64,000 nucleotides of DNA from Paraburkholderia sp. IMGN_8 (GTDB lineage: Bacteria; Pseudomonadota; Gammaproteobacteria; Burkholderiales; Burkholderiaceae): the NCBI RefSeq assembly GCF_038050405.1, contig NZ_CP150900.1, forward strand, positions 1,240,001 to 1,304,000. Reading direction: 5' to 3'. Positions 8,571-17,893 of the stretch are shown here, one piece after another; position 1 is the stretch's first letter, and every line of letters starts with the position of its first letter. A program made the translations under genes and the position numbers. The notes below the pieces were generated by a model. It searched no databases, was not told the origin of the DNA, and was given only the letters and a program-made list of their open reading frames with translations.

Positions 8571-9371
8571 TCAACTATCCTTATTAATAATCCACTCATG
8601 CGCTGGATCATTGCGAAAATGCCAAACCCTCTGCCCACCAGCCATAACATTCAAATAATAAGACTCATACCCATAGGGAACAACAACCGGATGATACCCA
8701 CGCGGCACCATCACGACGTCGTGATCCTCAACCGCCATGGACTCATCAATGTCCCTCATGTCTGTATACACGCGCTGAAAAGCAAACCCTTGCGGCGGAT
8801 CGAGCCGATGATAATAAGTCTCCTCAAGCGAACTCTCATGAGGAACATTATCGGTATCGTGCTTATGCGGCGGATAGCTGGACGCATGCCCCCCAGGGGT
8901 TCTTACCTCGACAACAAGCAAAGATTCAGCAAGCTCAGTCTGCGGAAGAATATCGCATACGTATCGCGTATTTAACCCCTTCCCACGAGTCGAGCGCTTC
9001 ATGGAAGAAGGCTCAATCAACCTCGCCGGATAGGCGCCTTTAGCAGGCGCGCTAGCCACACCAATCTCCGCGTCGCGGCAAGCCCGAACAGTAGCCCGCA
9101 CGCCAGGTGGCAAATACAAAGCATACGGTGCAGCATCCTCGAACACGCTATCGCGTGACCCCAAAGAACGCCACGTCGAGTCAGCGGTCTCGACATCCAC
9201 CGTGCCCGTCAGCACCACAATACAAACCTCCCGCGACGGCTCGAGCACATGCACGACCTCATTCTCACCCAACCGGTAAGCGGCAAACCCCACATACCGC
9301 CAACACGCCGACTCCGGCGTCACCCGCGCGATCGTTTGGCCCTCGCGCTGCGCCTTCACCAATAAGCTCAT
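8571..9371 (-). CDS. iolB: 5-deoxy-glucuronate isomerase IolB
   Basis: 266 residues, the usual IolB length. IolB converts 5-deoxy-D-glucuronate to 2-deoxy-5-keto-D-gluconate in myo-inositol catabolism. The double cupin shows as EVCIVVLTGTVDVET in the first half and YPPHKHDTDNVPHESSLEETYYHRL in the second, where the H-K-H and E residues are the metal ligands; HDVVMVPRGYHPVVVPYGYESYYLNVMAG is cut here as the characteristic V-P-R-G-Y-H-P segment. It overlaps the iolE stop by 4 bp (ATGA), so it is translationally coupled as the last gene of the leftward operon. Its last 200 bp are visibly poorer in G/C at wobble positions than the rest. Confidence 0.95.
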   Translation of the reverse strand: MSLLVKAQREGQTIARVTPESACWRYVGFAAYRLGENEVVHVLEPSREVCIVVLTGTVDVETADSTWRSLGSRDSVFEDAAPYALYLPPGVRATVRACRDAEIGVASAPAKGAYPARLIEPSSMKRSTRGKGLNTRYVCDILPQTELAESLLVVEVRTPGGHASSYPPHKHDTDNVPHESSLEETYYHRLDPPQGFAFQRVYTDMRDIDESMAVEDHDVVMVPRGYHPVVVPYGYESYYLNVMAGGQRVWHFRNDPAHEWIINKDS

Positions 9372-10294
9372 GCTGCCTCCTGCTCAGTCGTGCCACCGGC
9401 GTCAAGCGGAGCATCAACCAACGCTCTCAATGTCCGGTATCCCTTTTGCGCATATTCAAACGATGGCGCGACCACCGGATCCTGTTCAGCTTCGACCACC
9501 AGCCAGCCGCGATAACCATGCCGCTTCAACCGATCGACGATCGCCGGGAAATTCACCGCGCCATCGCCCGGAACAGTGAACGCTCCGTTAATCACGGCGT
9601 CGAGAAAGCTCCAGTTGCGATTGCGCGCAAGCTTCATCACCGCCGGGCGTACGTCCTTGCAGTGGACGTGGCACACACGCGCAATATGCTTGTCGAGCAC
9701 CGCCAACGGATCGCCTCCCGCAAACGTGATATGCCCCGCGTCGAACAGCAGACCGACCGCGTCGCTCGTGCGCGACATCAGTTGATCGACGTCGGCCGGC
9801 GTTTCGACATACGCGCCCATGTGATGGTGGTAGGCGAGCCGCACGCCGCGGCTGAGCGTGTAGCGCGCGAATTCATCGACGCGAGCGGCGTAGGCGTCCC
9901 ACTGCGCCTCGCTGAAAAAACGCGGCCGTTGATACAGCGGTTGCGGCGCGCCCTGGATCGAATCGGCGACTTCGCCATACACCATCGCCGTCGCGCCATT
10001 CTGCGCGAGCAGGTCGAGATGCGGGCCGACTTCGGCGATTTCCTCTTCGACGCTGCGTCGTGCCAGCCGTCCCGAGTACCACCCGGAAACCAATGCCAGA
10101 TCGTATTGGGCAAGCAGCGTCTTCAGCGCTTGCGGCTCACGTGGAAACTTGTTGCCGAGCTCGAAGCCCTGATAGCCGATCGTGCGTCCTTCGGTCAGCG
10201 CGACGTCGAGCGGCGTTTCGCCGCCGAGCGACGGCAGATCGTCGTTCATCCACGATAACGGGTTGATGCCGATACGTACGTCGAAAGCAGTCAT
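9368..10294 (-). CDS. iolE: myo-inosose-2 dehydratase IolE
   Basis: 308 residues from the ATG at 10294 (GAGGA 8 bp upstream). IolE dehydrates 2-keto-myo-inositol to 3D-trihydroxycyclohexane-1,2-dione. The sequence begins RIGINPLSWMNDDLPSLGG, the family's N-terminal signature, and continues as a TIM barrel of the xylose isomerase-like type, with LAYHHHMGAYVETPADVD, LLFDAGHITFAGGDP, VCHVHCKDVRP and GWLVVEAEQDP containing the metal-binding His, Asp and Glu positions. It lies 10 bp after iolD and overlaps iolB by 4 bp. Confidence 0.95.
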   Translation of the reverse strand: MTAFDVRIGINPLSWMNDDLPSLGGETPLDVALTEGRTIGYQGFELGNKFPREPQALKTLLAQYDLALVSGWYSGRLARRSVEEEIAEVGPHLDLLAQNGATAMVYGEVADSIQGAPQPLYQRPRFFSEAQWDAYAARVDEFARYTLSRGVRLAYHHHMGAYVETPADVDQLMSRTSDAVGLLFDAGHITFAGGDPLAVLDKHIARVCHVHCKDVRPAVMKLARNRNWSFLDAVINGAFTVPGDGAVNFPAIVDRLKRHGYRGWLVVEAEQDPVVAPSFEYAQKGYRTLRALVDAPLDAGGTTEQEAA

Positions 10295-10304
10295 GCGGGC
10301 GTCC

Positions 10305-12278
10305 TCATTCGTTGTCGGTGGAGCCGGCGGAATCGGCAAGTTCGCCAGGTTCGGCGCGCGCGGCGAGTTGCGCGTCGTATTTCGCACGCGCGGCGCGCAC
10401 AGTGTCGCGCGCCGACACTTCGGGCACGGCGACTTCCCACCACCAGCCGCCGTCGTCGGTAGTGCGGGCAGGGTCGGTGTCGATGCTGATCACGTAAGTG
10501 CGATCGGCGGCGCGCGCGCGTTGCAGCGCGCTTTCGAGTTCGGCGACATCCGCGACGTGCTCGGCCTGAGCGCCGAGCGAGCGTGCATGTGCCGCGAAAT
10601 CGATCCTGGGGGCGCCAAGCGGACCTTGCGTGCAATCGTCGAGCAGGTTGTTGAACGGTGCGCCGCCGCACGCCTGCTGCAAGCGGTTGATGCAGCCGTA
10701 GCCGCGATTGTCGAGCACCACGATAATCAGCTTCGTGCCCAGCATCACCGAGGTCGCGATCTCGCTGTTCATCATCAGATAGCTGCCGTCGCCGAGCATC
10801 ACGATCACTTCACGCGCGGGCCGCGCGAGCTTCACGCCGAGGCCGCCGGCGATTTCGTAGCCCATGCACGAGTAGCCGTACTCCACGTGATACGCGCCGG
10901 GTTTGCCGGCACACCACAGCTTGTGCAACTCGGCAGGCAAGGTTCCAGCGGCGCATACGACGATGTCGTCGACCGCGGACCGCGCGCTCGAACGCTGCAC
11001 CGCGCCGATCACGTCGCCTTCATACGGCAGCACGGTGTCGCGTTGCGGCGCATGCGTGAGCGTGCTGACCGTGTCGCGCCAGCTCGCTGCAAGTTTGTGC
11101 GCGCGCGCGGTCCATGTGCGATCCGCATGCCAGCCTTGCAGATGCGCATCGAGCGCATCGAGCGCGAGACGCGCGTCGGCTTCGACCGCCAGCGCGCGAT
11201 GCTTGAGGCCGTCGAACGGATTGGCGTTGATGCCGATCACGTCGGCCTGAGTGAACAAGGTGTTCGAGCCGGTCGTGAAATCCTGCAGGCGCGTGCCGAT
11301 CGCGAGCACGCAATCGGCGTCGTGCGCGAGGGCGTTCGCGGCGGGTGAACCGGTCACGCCCAACGCGCCGGCGTTCAACGGATCGTTCCACGCGAGCGAG
11401 CCTTTGCCGGCTTGCGTTTCCGCTACCGGAATGCCGTGCACGGTGGTGAAGCGGTGCAGCGCATCGGTTGCGTGTCCATACAGAACGCCCCCGCCCGCGA
11501 CGATCAACGGTCGCTTGGCGCGCCGCAGGCGCATGAAGGCTGCCTCGATATCTTCGGCGCGCGGCGCAGGAGAATGAAACGTGACGACGCGCGGCGTAAA
11601 GAAGTCGGTGGGGAAGTCCCATGCCTGCGCTTGCACGTCCTGAGGCAATGCGAGCGTGACAGGTCCGCACAATGCGGCATCGGTCAAGACGCGCACGGCG
11701 CGCGGCAACGCGTTGAGCAATTGCGCCGGATGCACGATGCGGTCGAAGTAGCGCGACACGGGCTTGAACGCATCGTTGGCGGAGATGCCGCCGTCGTGGA
11801 AATCTTCGACTTGCTGCAAGACCGGATCAGGCGCACGGGAGACGAATACATCGCCGGGCAACAGCAGCACAGGCAGACGATTCACATGCGCGAGCGCGGC
11901 GGCCGTCACCAGATTCGTCGCGCCCGGTCCGATCGAAGTCGTGACCGCCATCATGCGGCGACGGAAATGCGCCTTCGCATAGGCAATCGCGCCATGCGCC
12001 ATCGCCTGTTCATTGTGGGCGCGCAGTGTGGGCAGTTCGTCGCGATGCTGATACAAGGCCTCGCCCATGCCGGCGACATTGCCGTGGCCGAAGATCGCGA
12101 ATACGCCGCCAAAGAGCGGCTCGGTGCCGCTGCCGTCTTCAGTCGCGACGCGAAGCGCCGCGAGATAACGGACAAGCGCTTGTGCGGTCGTCAGGCGGAC
12201 CGTGCCGCCCGACGGCGCGTGCGTCTGGGTGGCGTCGTTGGCGGACGCCGTATCGTGATGCAACACGCGTTGGTTCAT
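10305..12278 (-). CDS. iolD: 3D-(3,5/4)-trihydroxycyclohexane-1,2-dione hydrolase IolD (ThDP-dependent)
   Basis: 657 residues, normal for IolD, which opens the inositol ring to 5-deoxy-glucuronate. The three-domain ThDP architecture is visible: an N-terminal PYR domain with FGGVFAIFGHGNVAGMGEAL (the Glu-containing region), a central domain around FSPAPRAEDIEAAF-like sequence and VAGGGVLYGHATDAL, and a C-terminal PP domain with GDGS...N, the cofactor-binding GDG-X(about 25)-N motif, reading VMLGDGSYLMMNS to VVLDNRGYG. The start overlaps the iolC stop by 4 bp (ATGA), so the two are coupled. Confidence 0.95.
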   Translation of the reverse strand: MNQRVLHHDTASANDATQTHAPSGGTVRLTTAQALVRYLAALRVATEDGSGTEPLFGGVFAIFGHGNVAGMGEALYQHRDELPTLRAHNEQAMAHGAIAYAKAHFRRRMMAVTTSIGPGATNLVTAAALAHVNRLPVLLLPGDVFVSRAPDPVLQQVEDFHDGGISANDAFKPVSRYFDRIVHPAQLLNALPRAVRVLTDAALCGPVTLALPQDVQAQAWDFPTDFFTPRVVTFHSPAPRAEDIEAAFMRLRRAKRPLIVAGGGVLYGHATDALHRFTTVHGIPVAETQAGKGSLAWNDPLNAGALGVTGSPAANALAHDADCVLAIGTRLQDFTTGSNTLFTQADVIGINANPFDGLKHRALAVEADARLALDALDAHLQGWHADRTWTARAHKLAASWRDTVSTLTHAPQRDTVLPYEGDVIGAVQRSSARSAVDDIVVCAAGTLPAELHKLWCAGKPGAYHVEYGYSCMGYEIAGGLGVKLARPAREVIVMLGDGSYLMMNSEIATSVMLGTKLIIVVLDNRGYGCINRLQQACGGAPFNNLLDDCTQGPLGAPRIDFAAHARSLGAQAEHVADVAELESALQRARAADRTYVISIDTDPARTTDDGGWWWEVAVPEVSARDTVRAARAKYDAQLAARAEPGELADSAGSTDNE

Positions 12279-14314
12279 GCCGCCTGCTCCTGATGAACGT
12301 GGCTCGCCGCACTACGCTGCGTGGCCGCCGTGCCGCGGGTCGCGCGCCACGACGCGATCAGCGTTTCGAAAGTGCGGCGCACGCGCGCGATCAATTCGTC
12401 GTCGCCGATCTCGCCAGCCAGCCATGCATGGCTCGGCTCGTGAAAGATCGTGCGGCCGACCGTAAAGCCGCGGCACGTCGCCGACTGCGCTGCCGCGCGA
12501 AAGCCCTCGTTCAACTGCTCGACGGCCGCCGACAAACCGAGCAGCACCACGCCCCGGCAATACGGGTCGCGTTCGGCGATCAGCGCATCGACCGCTTGCC
12601 ATTGCGCGGCATCCATCGGTTCGAGCTTCCACCACTCGGGATAGATGCCGATGTTGTAGAGCCGCTTCAACGCGCGATAGACGATGTCCGGCGCTTGCGG
12701 CAGATGCGCGTGCTTCGGCGGAATCACTTCGAGCAGCAATTCATGGCCGCTCGCTTGCGTGGCGTCGTATAGCGCGCGCAGTTGCGCCTCCTGTTCGAGG
12801 CGCTGTTCGACGGCTTCGTCCGGATGGTATTGCACGAGGCACTTGGCGATGTGCTCCCGCGGCCAGGCGATCAACGTTGTGCCGATCGAGCGGCCATGAT
12901 CGAACACCAGCGGCACGGAGCCGGGCAATTCGACCGGGCGGCCGATCCACCAGCCGCGGCCCGTCGCATCGTTCAATGCATCCTGACCGTAGCGGTCGTC
13001 GATCAATACGCCGACGCGGCCTTGCAAACCTAGCGCGCTTTCCGTCTGCGCGACGGCTTCGACAAACAGTCCCTTCAGTTGCGCGATGCGCGCTTCGTCG
13101 GCGCCGGTCTGCTGCGCGAGTTCGAAGAACTGGTTGCGGTGATCGAACGCGAAGCCGAGTACTTCGTCCCATTGCCTGCGGGCAGGGGAGACGCGATGCA
13201 GACGCGCCAGCGTCGCGTCGCGATCGGGACGGCGCATGCGTTGCGGATCGGCTTTGGCTTCGCGCAGGAAGTAGTCGAGTTCGGCGGGCGTCGGCATCGC
13301 CGGGGCGCAGCCGTGACGCGACACGACCAGCGCGCCGCTCGCATTCGCGGCACGCGCGCAGGCTTCTAGCGGTTGATCGCGCAACCATCCGGAAAGGAAG
13401 CCGGACGCGAACGCATCGCCTGCGCCGAGTACGTTCAGCACTTCCACTTCCACGCCGCCATGAATCGGTGCATCGTCAAGCGTTGCGGGCACGTTGCCGT
13501 CGATGATCTGGCAACCCAGCGGTCCGCGCTTGACAACCAGCGTGGCGGGCGTCACGGCGCGGACCATCGCGAGCGCGTCGATCAGTTCGGTCTTGCCGCC
13601 GGCGATGCGGAATTCCTCCTCGGTGCCGATCACCAGATCGAAGAGCGGCAGGATGCGCTGCAAATGCGCGGTCACGCCTTCGTCGGCGACAAAGCGGGTT
13701 TCGCCGTCTGCTTTGCCCGTGAGGCCCCACAACACCGGACGGTAGTCGATATCGAGCACGGTGCGCACCTGGTTGCGCCGCGCGTAGTCCAATGCGCGGC
13801 GGCTCGTGCGGTTAACCTGTTCGGTCGAGAAATGTGTGCCGGTGATCAACAGCGCCTTCGACGACGCGATGAACGCCTCGTCGAAATCCGCTTCATCGAC
13901 GGCCATGTCCGCGCAGTTCTCGCGATAGAAGATCAGCGGGAACGTTTCGCGGTCTTTCAGGCCGAGCAGAACCAAAGCGGTCAAGCGCGCCTGATCGACG
14001 CGCACGTGACTGACGTCGCAACCTTCCCTGGTGAGCGTCTCGGTGAGAAAGCGGCCCATGTGATCGTTGCCGACGCGCGCCAGCATCGCCGACGCGAGCC
14101 CAAGCCGCGCGCAACCGAACGCGATATTCGCCGACGAACCGCCGAGGTACTTCGCGAAGCTCGACACGTCTTCGAGCCGCGCGCCTACCTGCTGCGCGTA
14201 CAGATCGACGGCGAGGCGGCCGAGGCAAACGATGTCGCGGCTGCGGCCCGGCGCGAAGCGGCTGGCGCCGGCCTGGTCTACGCCGACTTCGCTGGAGGTG
14301 CTGGAATGATCCAT
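12275..14314 (-). CDS. iolC: fused 5-dehydro-2-deoxygluconokinase / DUF2090 aldolase-like protein (IolC fusion)
   Basis: 679 residues from the ATG at 14314 (AGGA site 6 bp upstream). Residues about 25-345 are a PfkB-type sugar kinase: DIVCLGRLAVDLYA at the start, GGSSANIAFGCARLG, and VLNVLGAGDAFASGFLSG with the catalytic Asp in GAGDAF. The rest, about 300 residues, is the DUF2090 domain (WDEVLGFAFDHRNQFFE, GVLIDDRYGQDAL, LLEVIPPKH), a TIM barrel thought to act as 2-deoxy-5-keto-gluconate-6-phosphate aldolase, replacing IolJ. The kinase-aldolase fusion is common in proteobacteria. The gene starts 65 bp after the ABC ATPase gene and is likely in the same transcript. Confidence 0.93.
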   Translation of the reverse strand: MDHSSTSSEVGVDQAGASRFAPGRSRDIVCLGRLAVDLYAQQVGARLEDVSSFAKYLGGSSANIAFGCARLGLASAMLARVGNDHMGRFLTETLTREGCDVSHVRVDQARLTALVLLGLKDRETFPLIFYRENCADMAVDEADFDEAFIASSKALLITGTHFSTEQVNRTSRRALDYARRNQVRTVLDIDYRPVLWGLTGKADGETRFVADEGVTAHLQRILPLFDLVIGTEEEFRIAGGKTELIDALAMVRAVTPATLVVKRGPLGCQIIDGNVPATLDDAPIHGGVEVEVLNVLGAGDAFASGFLSGWLRDQPLEACARAANASGALVVSRHGCAPAMPTPAELDYFLREAKADPQRMRRPDRDATLARLHRVSPARRQWDEVLGFAFDHRNQFFELAQQTGADEARIAQLKGLFVEAVAQTESALGLQGRVGVLIDDRYGQDALNDATGRGWWIGRPVELPGSVPLVFDHGRSIGTTLIAWPREHIAKCLVQYHPDEAVEQRLEQEAQLRALYDATQASGHELLLEVIPPKHAHLPQAPDIVYRALKRLYNIGIYPEWWKLEPMDAAQWQAVDALIAERDPYCRGVVLLGLSAAVEQLNEGFRAAAQSATCRGFTVGRTIFHEPSHAWLAGEIGDDELIARVRRTFETLIASWRATRGTAATQRSAASHVHQEQAA

Positions 14315-14379
14315 GAATGTTCCTGAATAGCTGAGCGCGGCAACAGGCACGGCAAGCGCCTGCCCCACGCGCGAATGAA

Positions 14380-15213
14380 TCAGATCGTCGCGCCGTCGAG
14401 TTCGCCGATCATCTTCTGCATCTCGGCGCCGCCGGCCATCATGTCGAGTACTTCGTCCTTGCTGATGGTGTCCTTCGTGAACGTGCCGAGCGATTTGCCG
14501 CGATTGAGCAGCGTGAACGAATCGCCGATCGGATACGCGTGGTGCACGTTGTGCGTGATGAAAATCACCGAAATGCCCTTTGCGCGCGCCGTGTGAATCA
14601 GTTTCAGCACGTTGAAGCTCTGCTTGACACCGAGCGCGGCAGTCGGCTCGTCGAGGATCAGCACACGCGCGCCGAAGTGAATCGCCCGCGCGATCGCCAG
14701 ACATTGCTTCTCACCACCGGACATCGTGCCGATCGGCTGATGAGGATCGCGCACGTTGATGCCCATTTCGGCGAGCTTGTCGCGTGCGGTTGTCGCGCTG
14801 GTTTCGAGGTCCATCACGTTCAGGAAGCCGAACAGTTTTTTCTGCGGCTCGCGGCCCATGAAGAAGTTGCGCGCCACCGACAGCAACGGCACCAGTGCAA
14901 GATCCTGATAGACGGTGGCGATGCCGAGATCGAGCGCGTCTTTCGGCGACTCGAACAGCACGGGTTTGCCGTCCACCAGATACTGACCGGACGAGGGTTG
15001 GTGCACGCCGGCGAGGGTCTTGATCAGCGTCGACTTACCCGCGCCGTTGTCGCCGAGCAGGCAATGCACTTCGCCGCGCTTCAGGCGCATGGTCACGCCG
15101 CTCAGTGCGATGACCTGACCGAAGTACTTGCTGACGTTTTCGAGCGCGAGAATCACGTCGTCCTGCGGCGCGCCCGTCGTACTCACAGCGCTCACGGTAT
15201 TCGTATCGGACAT
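14380..15213 (-). CDS. sugar (probably inositol) ABC transporter ATP-binding protein, single-domain
   Basis: 277 residues from the ATG at 15213 (GAGGAGG site). One complete nucleotide-binding domain: Walker [17 protein letters not shown] near residue 60, signature [14 protein letters not shown], Walker [13 protein letters not shown] and the switch His in ISVIFITHN. Most carbohydrate (CUT2) ATPases such as RbsA or XylG carry two tandem domains in about 500 residues; this one has one, like the FrcA type. It lies between the permease and iolC genes, with a 16-bp gap to the permease, so it powers inositol uptake by inference from context. Confidence 0.9.
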   Translation of the reverse strand: MSDTNTVSAVSTTGAPQDDVILALENVSKYFGQVIALSGVTMRLKRGEVHCLLGDNGAGKSTLIKTLAGVHQPSSGQYLVDGKPVLFESPKDALDLGIATVYQDLALVPLLSVARNFFMGREPQKKLFGFLNVMDLETSATTARDKLAEMGINVRDPHQPIGTMSGGEKQCLAIARAIHFGARVLILDEPTAALGVKQSFNVLKLIHTARAKGISVIFITHNVHHAYPIGDSFTLLNRGKSLGTFTKDTISKDEVLDMMAGGAEMQKMIGELDGATI

Positions 15214-15229
15214 GTTCGCCTCCTCGTTG

Positions 15230-16384
15230 TTACGATTGCGCGACGCGGCGGCGCACATAGTGATTGAACAGCACGGCGATCAGCAGCATCACGCCGAGGA
15301 ACACGCGGAACCAGTCGGAGTCGACGTTCGTGTAGGTGATGCCGATCTGTACGACGCCGAAGATCAGCGCGCCGAAGCAGGCACCGATCACCGAGCCGTA
15401 GCCGCCGGTCAGCAGCGTGCCGCCGATCACCGCCGCGATGATGGCTTCGAATTCGGCTTGCAGCCCACGGTCGGCCGCGGCCGACCCGATATCGCACACT
15501 TGCAGCACGGCGAACAGGCATGCGCAGAACGCGGTCAGCACGAACAGCGAGATCTTCACGCGCCGCACCGGCACGCCGACGTTCTTCGCCGCATTGGCGT
15601 CGCCGCCGACCGCGAAAATCCAGTTGCCGAAGCGGGTTTTGGCGAGCGTGAACGCGCAGACCGCGGCCAGCGCGAACCACCAGAGCAGGACTTTCGGAAT
15701 GCCTGGCACAAGCGGGTTGCCGTTGTCGAGCAGCTTGACGATACCGATGTGGCCGAGCCAGGCGAACAGGCCCTTGAACGCGACGCCCTGGAAGAACGTA
15801 TGGGCGAACCAGTCGTGAGCGGCAACGTCGCCCACGCCGGAGATGATCGTGCGATCGGCGAACATCACCGAGAGCGCCAGCGTGAGCCCGCGCAAAATGA
15901 ATAGAAACGCCAGCGTGACGATGAACGACGGCAGCCGCGTGCGCATCACGAGGTAGCCGTTGAGCGCGCCGAGCAGCATCGAGCCGGCGAACGCAAACAC
16001 GATCGACAACGCAATCGGCCAATGGAAGTACATCGTGGGCAGCGCGACCATCATGCCCGCAAAGCCGATCATCGAGCCGATCGACAGATCGAATTCGCCG
16101 GCGATCATCAGCAGGCACGCGCCGACCGAAATCAAGCCGAGATATGCGGCCACCTGTGACCAGTTCATCACGCCGTCGAGGTTGAACATGCCCGAGTTGC
16201 CGGCCGCAAACCCGAACACGAGGAACACCATCACCGTGCCGGCGAGCGCCGCGAATTCCGGACGGTTCAGCAGATGCCTGACCCAGGATTCCTGGCGGAC
16301 ACGCTCGTCGGACGTTGCAGTTGTCTCGGTTGCGGAAGGGGGCTGCTTGCGCGAATGGAAGTGGAAGGGGTTGGCTACGCCCAT
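15230..16384 (-). CDS. sugar (probably inositol) ABC transporter permease
   Basis: 384 residues with about ten hydrophobic segments and the RbsC/BPD_transp_2 signatures: [21 protein letters not shown] is cut here as the [13 protein letters not shown] motif, followed by [20 protein letters not shown] and, near the end, [20 protein letters not shown]. The N-terminal 45 residues are polar and cytoplasmic. AAGGAG precedes the ATG. It sits downstream of the binding-protein gene after a 190-bp gap containing a strong hairpin, and upstream of the ATPase gene. Confidence 0.9.
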   Translation of the reverse strand: MGVANPFHFHSRKQPPSATETTATSDERVRQESWVRHLLNRPEFAALAGTVMVFLVFGFAAGNSGMFNLDGVMNWSQVAAYLGLISVGACLLMIAGEFDLSIGSMIGFAGMMVALPTMYFHWPIALSIVFAFAGSMLLGALNGYLVMRTRLPSFIVTLAFLFILRGLTLALSVMFADRTIISGVGDVAAHDWFAHTFFQGVAFKGLFAWLGHIGIVKLLDNGNPLVPGIPKVLLWWFALAAVCAFTLAKTRFGNWIFAVGGDANAAKNVGVPVRRVKISLFVLTAFCACLFAVLQVCDIGSAAADRGLQAEFEAIIAAVIGGTLLTGGYGSVIGACFGALIFGVVQIGITYTNVDSDWFRVFLGVMLLIAVLFNHYVRRRVAQS

Positions 16385-16486
16385 TGAAGCTCTCCTTGAT
16401 GCGCCGGTGGATGGCAGTCAGTGACCGACCGTGGCGCTTAATGCGTGTAAAAGCGCATGTAAAAGCATGGCGAATGCAGGCGTGGG

Positions 16487-16513
16487 GCGGCCCGGCCGGT
16501 CGCGGCCGGCCGC
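16487..16513 (-). other. GC-rich stem-loop between binding-protein and permease genes
   Basis: On the minus strand GCGGCCGGCC pairs with GGCCGGGCCGC around a short loop, with one bulge and no following T-run. Such hairpins after the binding-protein cistron usually protect that mRNA or lower downstream expression; that role is inferred. The remaining 190-bp gap holds only the permease ribosome site. Confidence 0.45.
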
Positions 16514-16574
16514 ATCCACTTTCTTCATACCTGGCGGAACGGTTCTCCCGTGTCCGTACTCCCTGCGCAATACG

Positions 16575-17621
16575 TCAGCGGTACTGCCCAGCGTATTTCA
16601 CGACCTTGTCGATATTGGCCTTGGTGATGAAGCCCGGGCCGGAGCCGATATTGCGCGGCCCATAAGCGGGCGCCAGGCCGTAAGTGGCGAGACGTTGCTG
16701 GAACTTCGGATTCGCCTGCAGGATCTGGCGGATCTTCGCTGGATCGGTGGTGTGTTCCTTCTTCACGACGGCGAGCACGGCGACCGGGATATAGCCTTGC
16801 AGGTAGGGTTGCTGGTCGATCGCGAACTGGATCGTGCCGTCCTGGATGCCCTTGGCGATGTCATTGTCGAAGTCGAAGGTCGCGAACCAGACCTTGCCGG
16901 CGAGACCCATCTGCTGCAGCGCCTTGATCGTCGGCGCCGCCGACAGCGGGCCGAGGGTCAGTACCGCCTGGGTGTTCGGGTGATTGCGCAGATACGCGCT
17001 CACCTTGGATTGCACGCCGGTCGGATCCTGGCCGGCGTCGAGCGTGGAGGCCTTGAAGTCGACGCCGATCGCCTCGGCAAAGCCGCGGCAGCGTTCGAAC
17101 GAAGCCGGGTTGGTCGCGTAATGGTTGACGCACAGGAACGACTTGATGCCCGCTGCCTTCGCCTTTTCGCCGGCGGCTTTGCCCGCGGCGTATTCCGGCT
17201 GGCCAACGTGCATGATCGCGCCGAGCTGCGCGCTTTGCTCTTCGGTGCCGGAGTTGATCGTGACGAGCGGGATGTGTTTCTGAGTGACCTTGGCGATCGA
17301 ACTCTTGAGCACGTCGAAGTCGGCGATCGAGACGATCACGCCGTCGTAGTTGCGTGCGGCGCCCTGTTCAACCAGGCGTGCCATGTCGGCGATGTCGCCG
17401 TTCGGCGGATTGCGGTAGTCGGTCTCGACGTTGAAGTCCTCGTCGGCCTGTTTGATGGCGTTCTTGATGGTGTTCCACCACGAATCCGAATCCGGCGCGT
17501 GGCTGATCAGCACGAAGTGAGCGTCAGCCGCGCGGGCGGCCGACGCCGCACCGAATCCCGTCGCCAACGTCAATGCCGTTACCAGAATCCTGAGCGTAGC
17601 CTTGCCATTGCAAAGTCTCAT
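16575..17621 (-). CDS. periplasmic sugar (probably inositol) ABC transporter binding protein
   Basis: 348 residues from the ATG at 17621, preceded by AAGGTGGAG. Residues 1-33 are a Sec signal peptide (LVTALTLATGFGAASAARAA). The mature protein is a type-I periplasmic binding protein of the RbsB/Peripla_BP_4 group: VLISHAPDSDSWWNTIKNAI, YDGVIVSIADFDVL, IPLVTINSGTEE, ARRHVGQPEYAAGK-like hinge sequence, and TLGPLSAAPTIKALQQMG. It is the first gene of the leftward transcript, next to the control region, as expected for the most highly expressed transporter component. Inositol specificity is inferred from the operon. Confidence 0.88.
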   Translation of the reverse strand: MRLCNGKATLRILVTALTLATGFGAASAARAADAHFVLISHAPDSDSWWNTIKNAIKQADEDFNVETDYRNPPNGDIADMARLVEQGAARNYDGVIVSIADFDVLKSSIAKVTQKHIPLVTINSGTEEQSAQLGAIMHVGQPEYAAGKAAGEKAKAAGIKSFLCVNHYATNPASFERCRGFAEAIGVDFKASTLDAGQDPTGVQSKVSAYLRNHPNTQAVLTLGPLSAAPTIKALQQMGLAGKVWFATFDFDNDIAKGIQDGTIQFAIDQQPYLQGYIPVAVLAVVKKEHTTDPAKIRQILQANPKFQQRLATYGLAPAYGPRNIGSGPGFITKANIDKVVKYAGQYR

Positions 17622-17725
17622 TGTCTCCACCTTTCTCGGTCTGTCGTTATTGAAGGAGCGTCTGGCGGGCTGTCCATCTGCACGTGTATCGGCACATGTC
17701 GGCGAAGCACCATCGCTCACGACCA

Positions 17726-17754
17726 AGATTAGGTCATCTTTCGAAGCGTTGCAA
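17726..17754 (-). promoter_or_regulatory. predicted promoter of the leftward inositol operon
   Basis: Read on the minus strand: -35 TTGCAA (17754-17749), 17-bp spacer, -10 TAATCT (17731-17726), about 105 bp before the binding-protein start. It lies on the far side of the dyad at 17776-17797, so a repressor there would sit just upstream of the -35. Confidence 0.5.
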
Positions 17755-17775
17755 TGAAAATTTCATAACAAATAA

Positions 17776-17797
17776 AAATGGAAAATACGTTCCATTT
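17776..17797. promoter_or_regulatory. candidate IolR/RpiR operator (perfect dyad containing GGAA-N6-TTCC)
   Basis: AAATGGAA and TTCCATTT form a perfect 8-bp inverted repeat around AATACG. The inner GGAA-N6-TTCC equals the binding motif reported for the RpiR-type inositol repressor IolR of Sinorhizobium meliloti (from memory). It lies between the divergent promoters and overlaps the -35 of the regulator gene, so autoregulation and repression of the catabolic operon are both plausible. Confidence 0.7.
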
Positions 17798-17818
17798 GAT
17801 GTGGCGCCTGCCTATAAT
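17790..17818 (+). promoter_or_regulatory. predicted promoter of the rpiR-iolG operon
   Basis: -10 TATAAT is perfect at 17813-17818, and TTCCAT lies 17 bp upstream at 17790-17795 as a weak -35 that is also the right half of the dyad operator. About 75 bp of leader separate it from the rpiR start. Confidence 0.5.
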
Positions 17819-17893
17819 CGGCAGCGTCGACATGACGTGCAGCGGGCTTGCAGAGGCCCTGCCGCACTGCAATAGAGCAACGAAGAGAGAGCC

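Noticed and set aside
14315..14704. Upstream extension of the iolC frame by 130 codons
   Set aside because: It would overlap the ABC ATPase gene and is Arg-rich without homology; the ATG at 14314 has a ribosome site.
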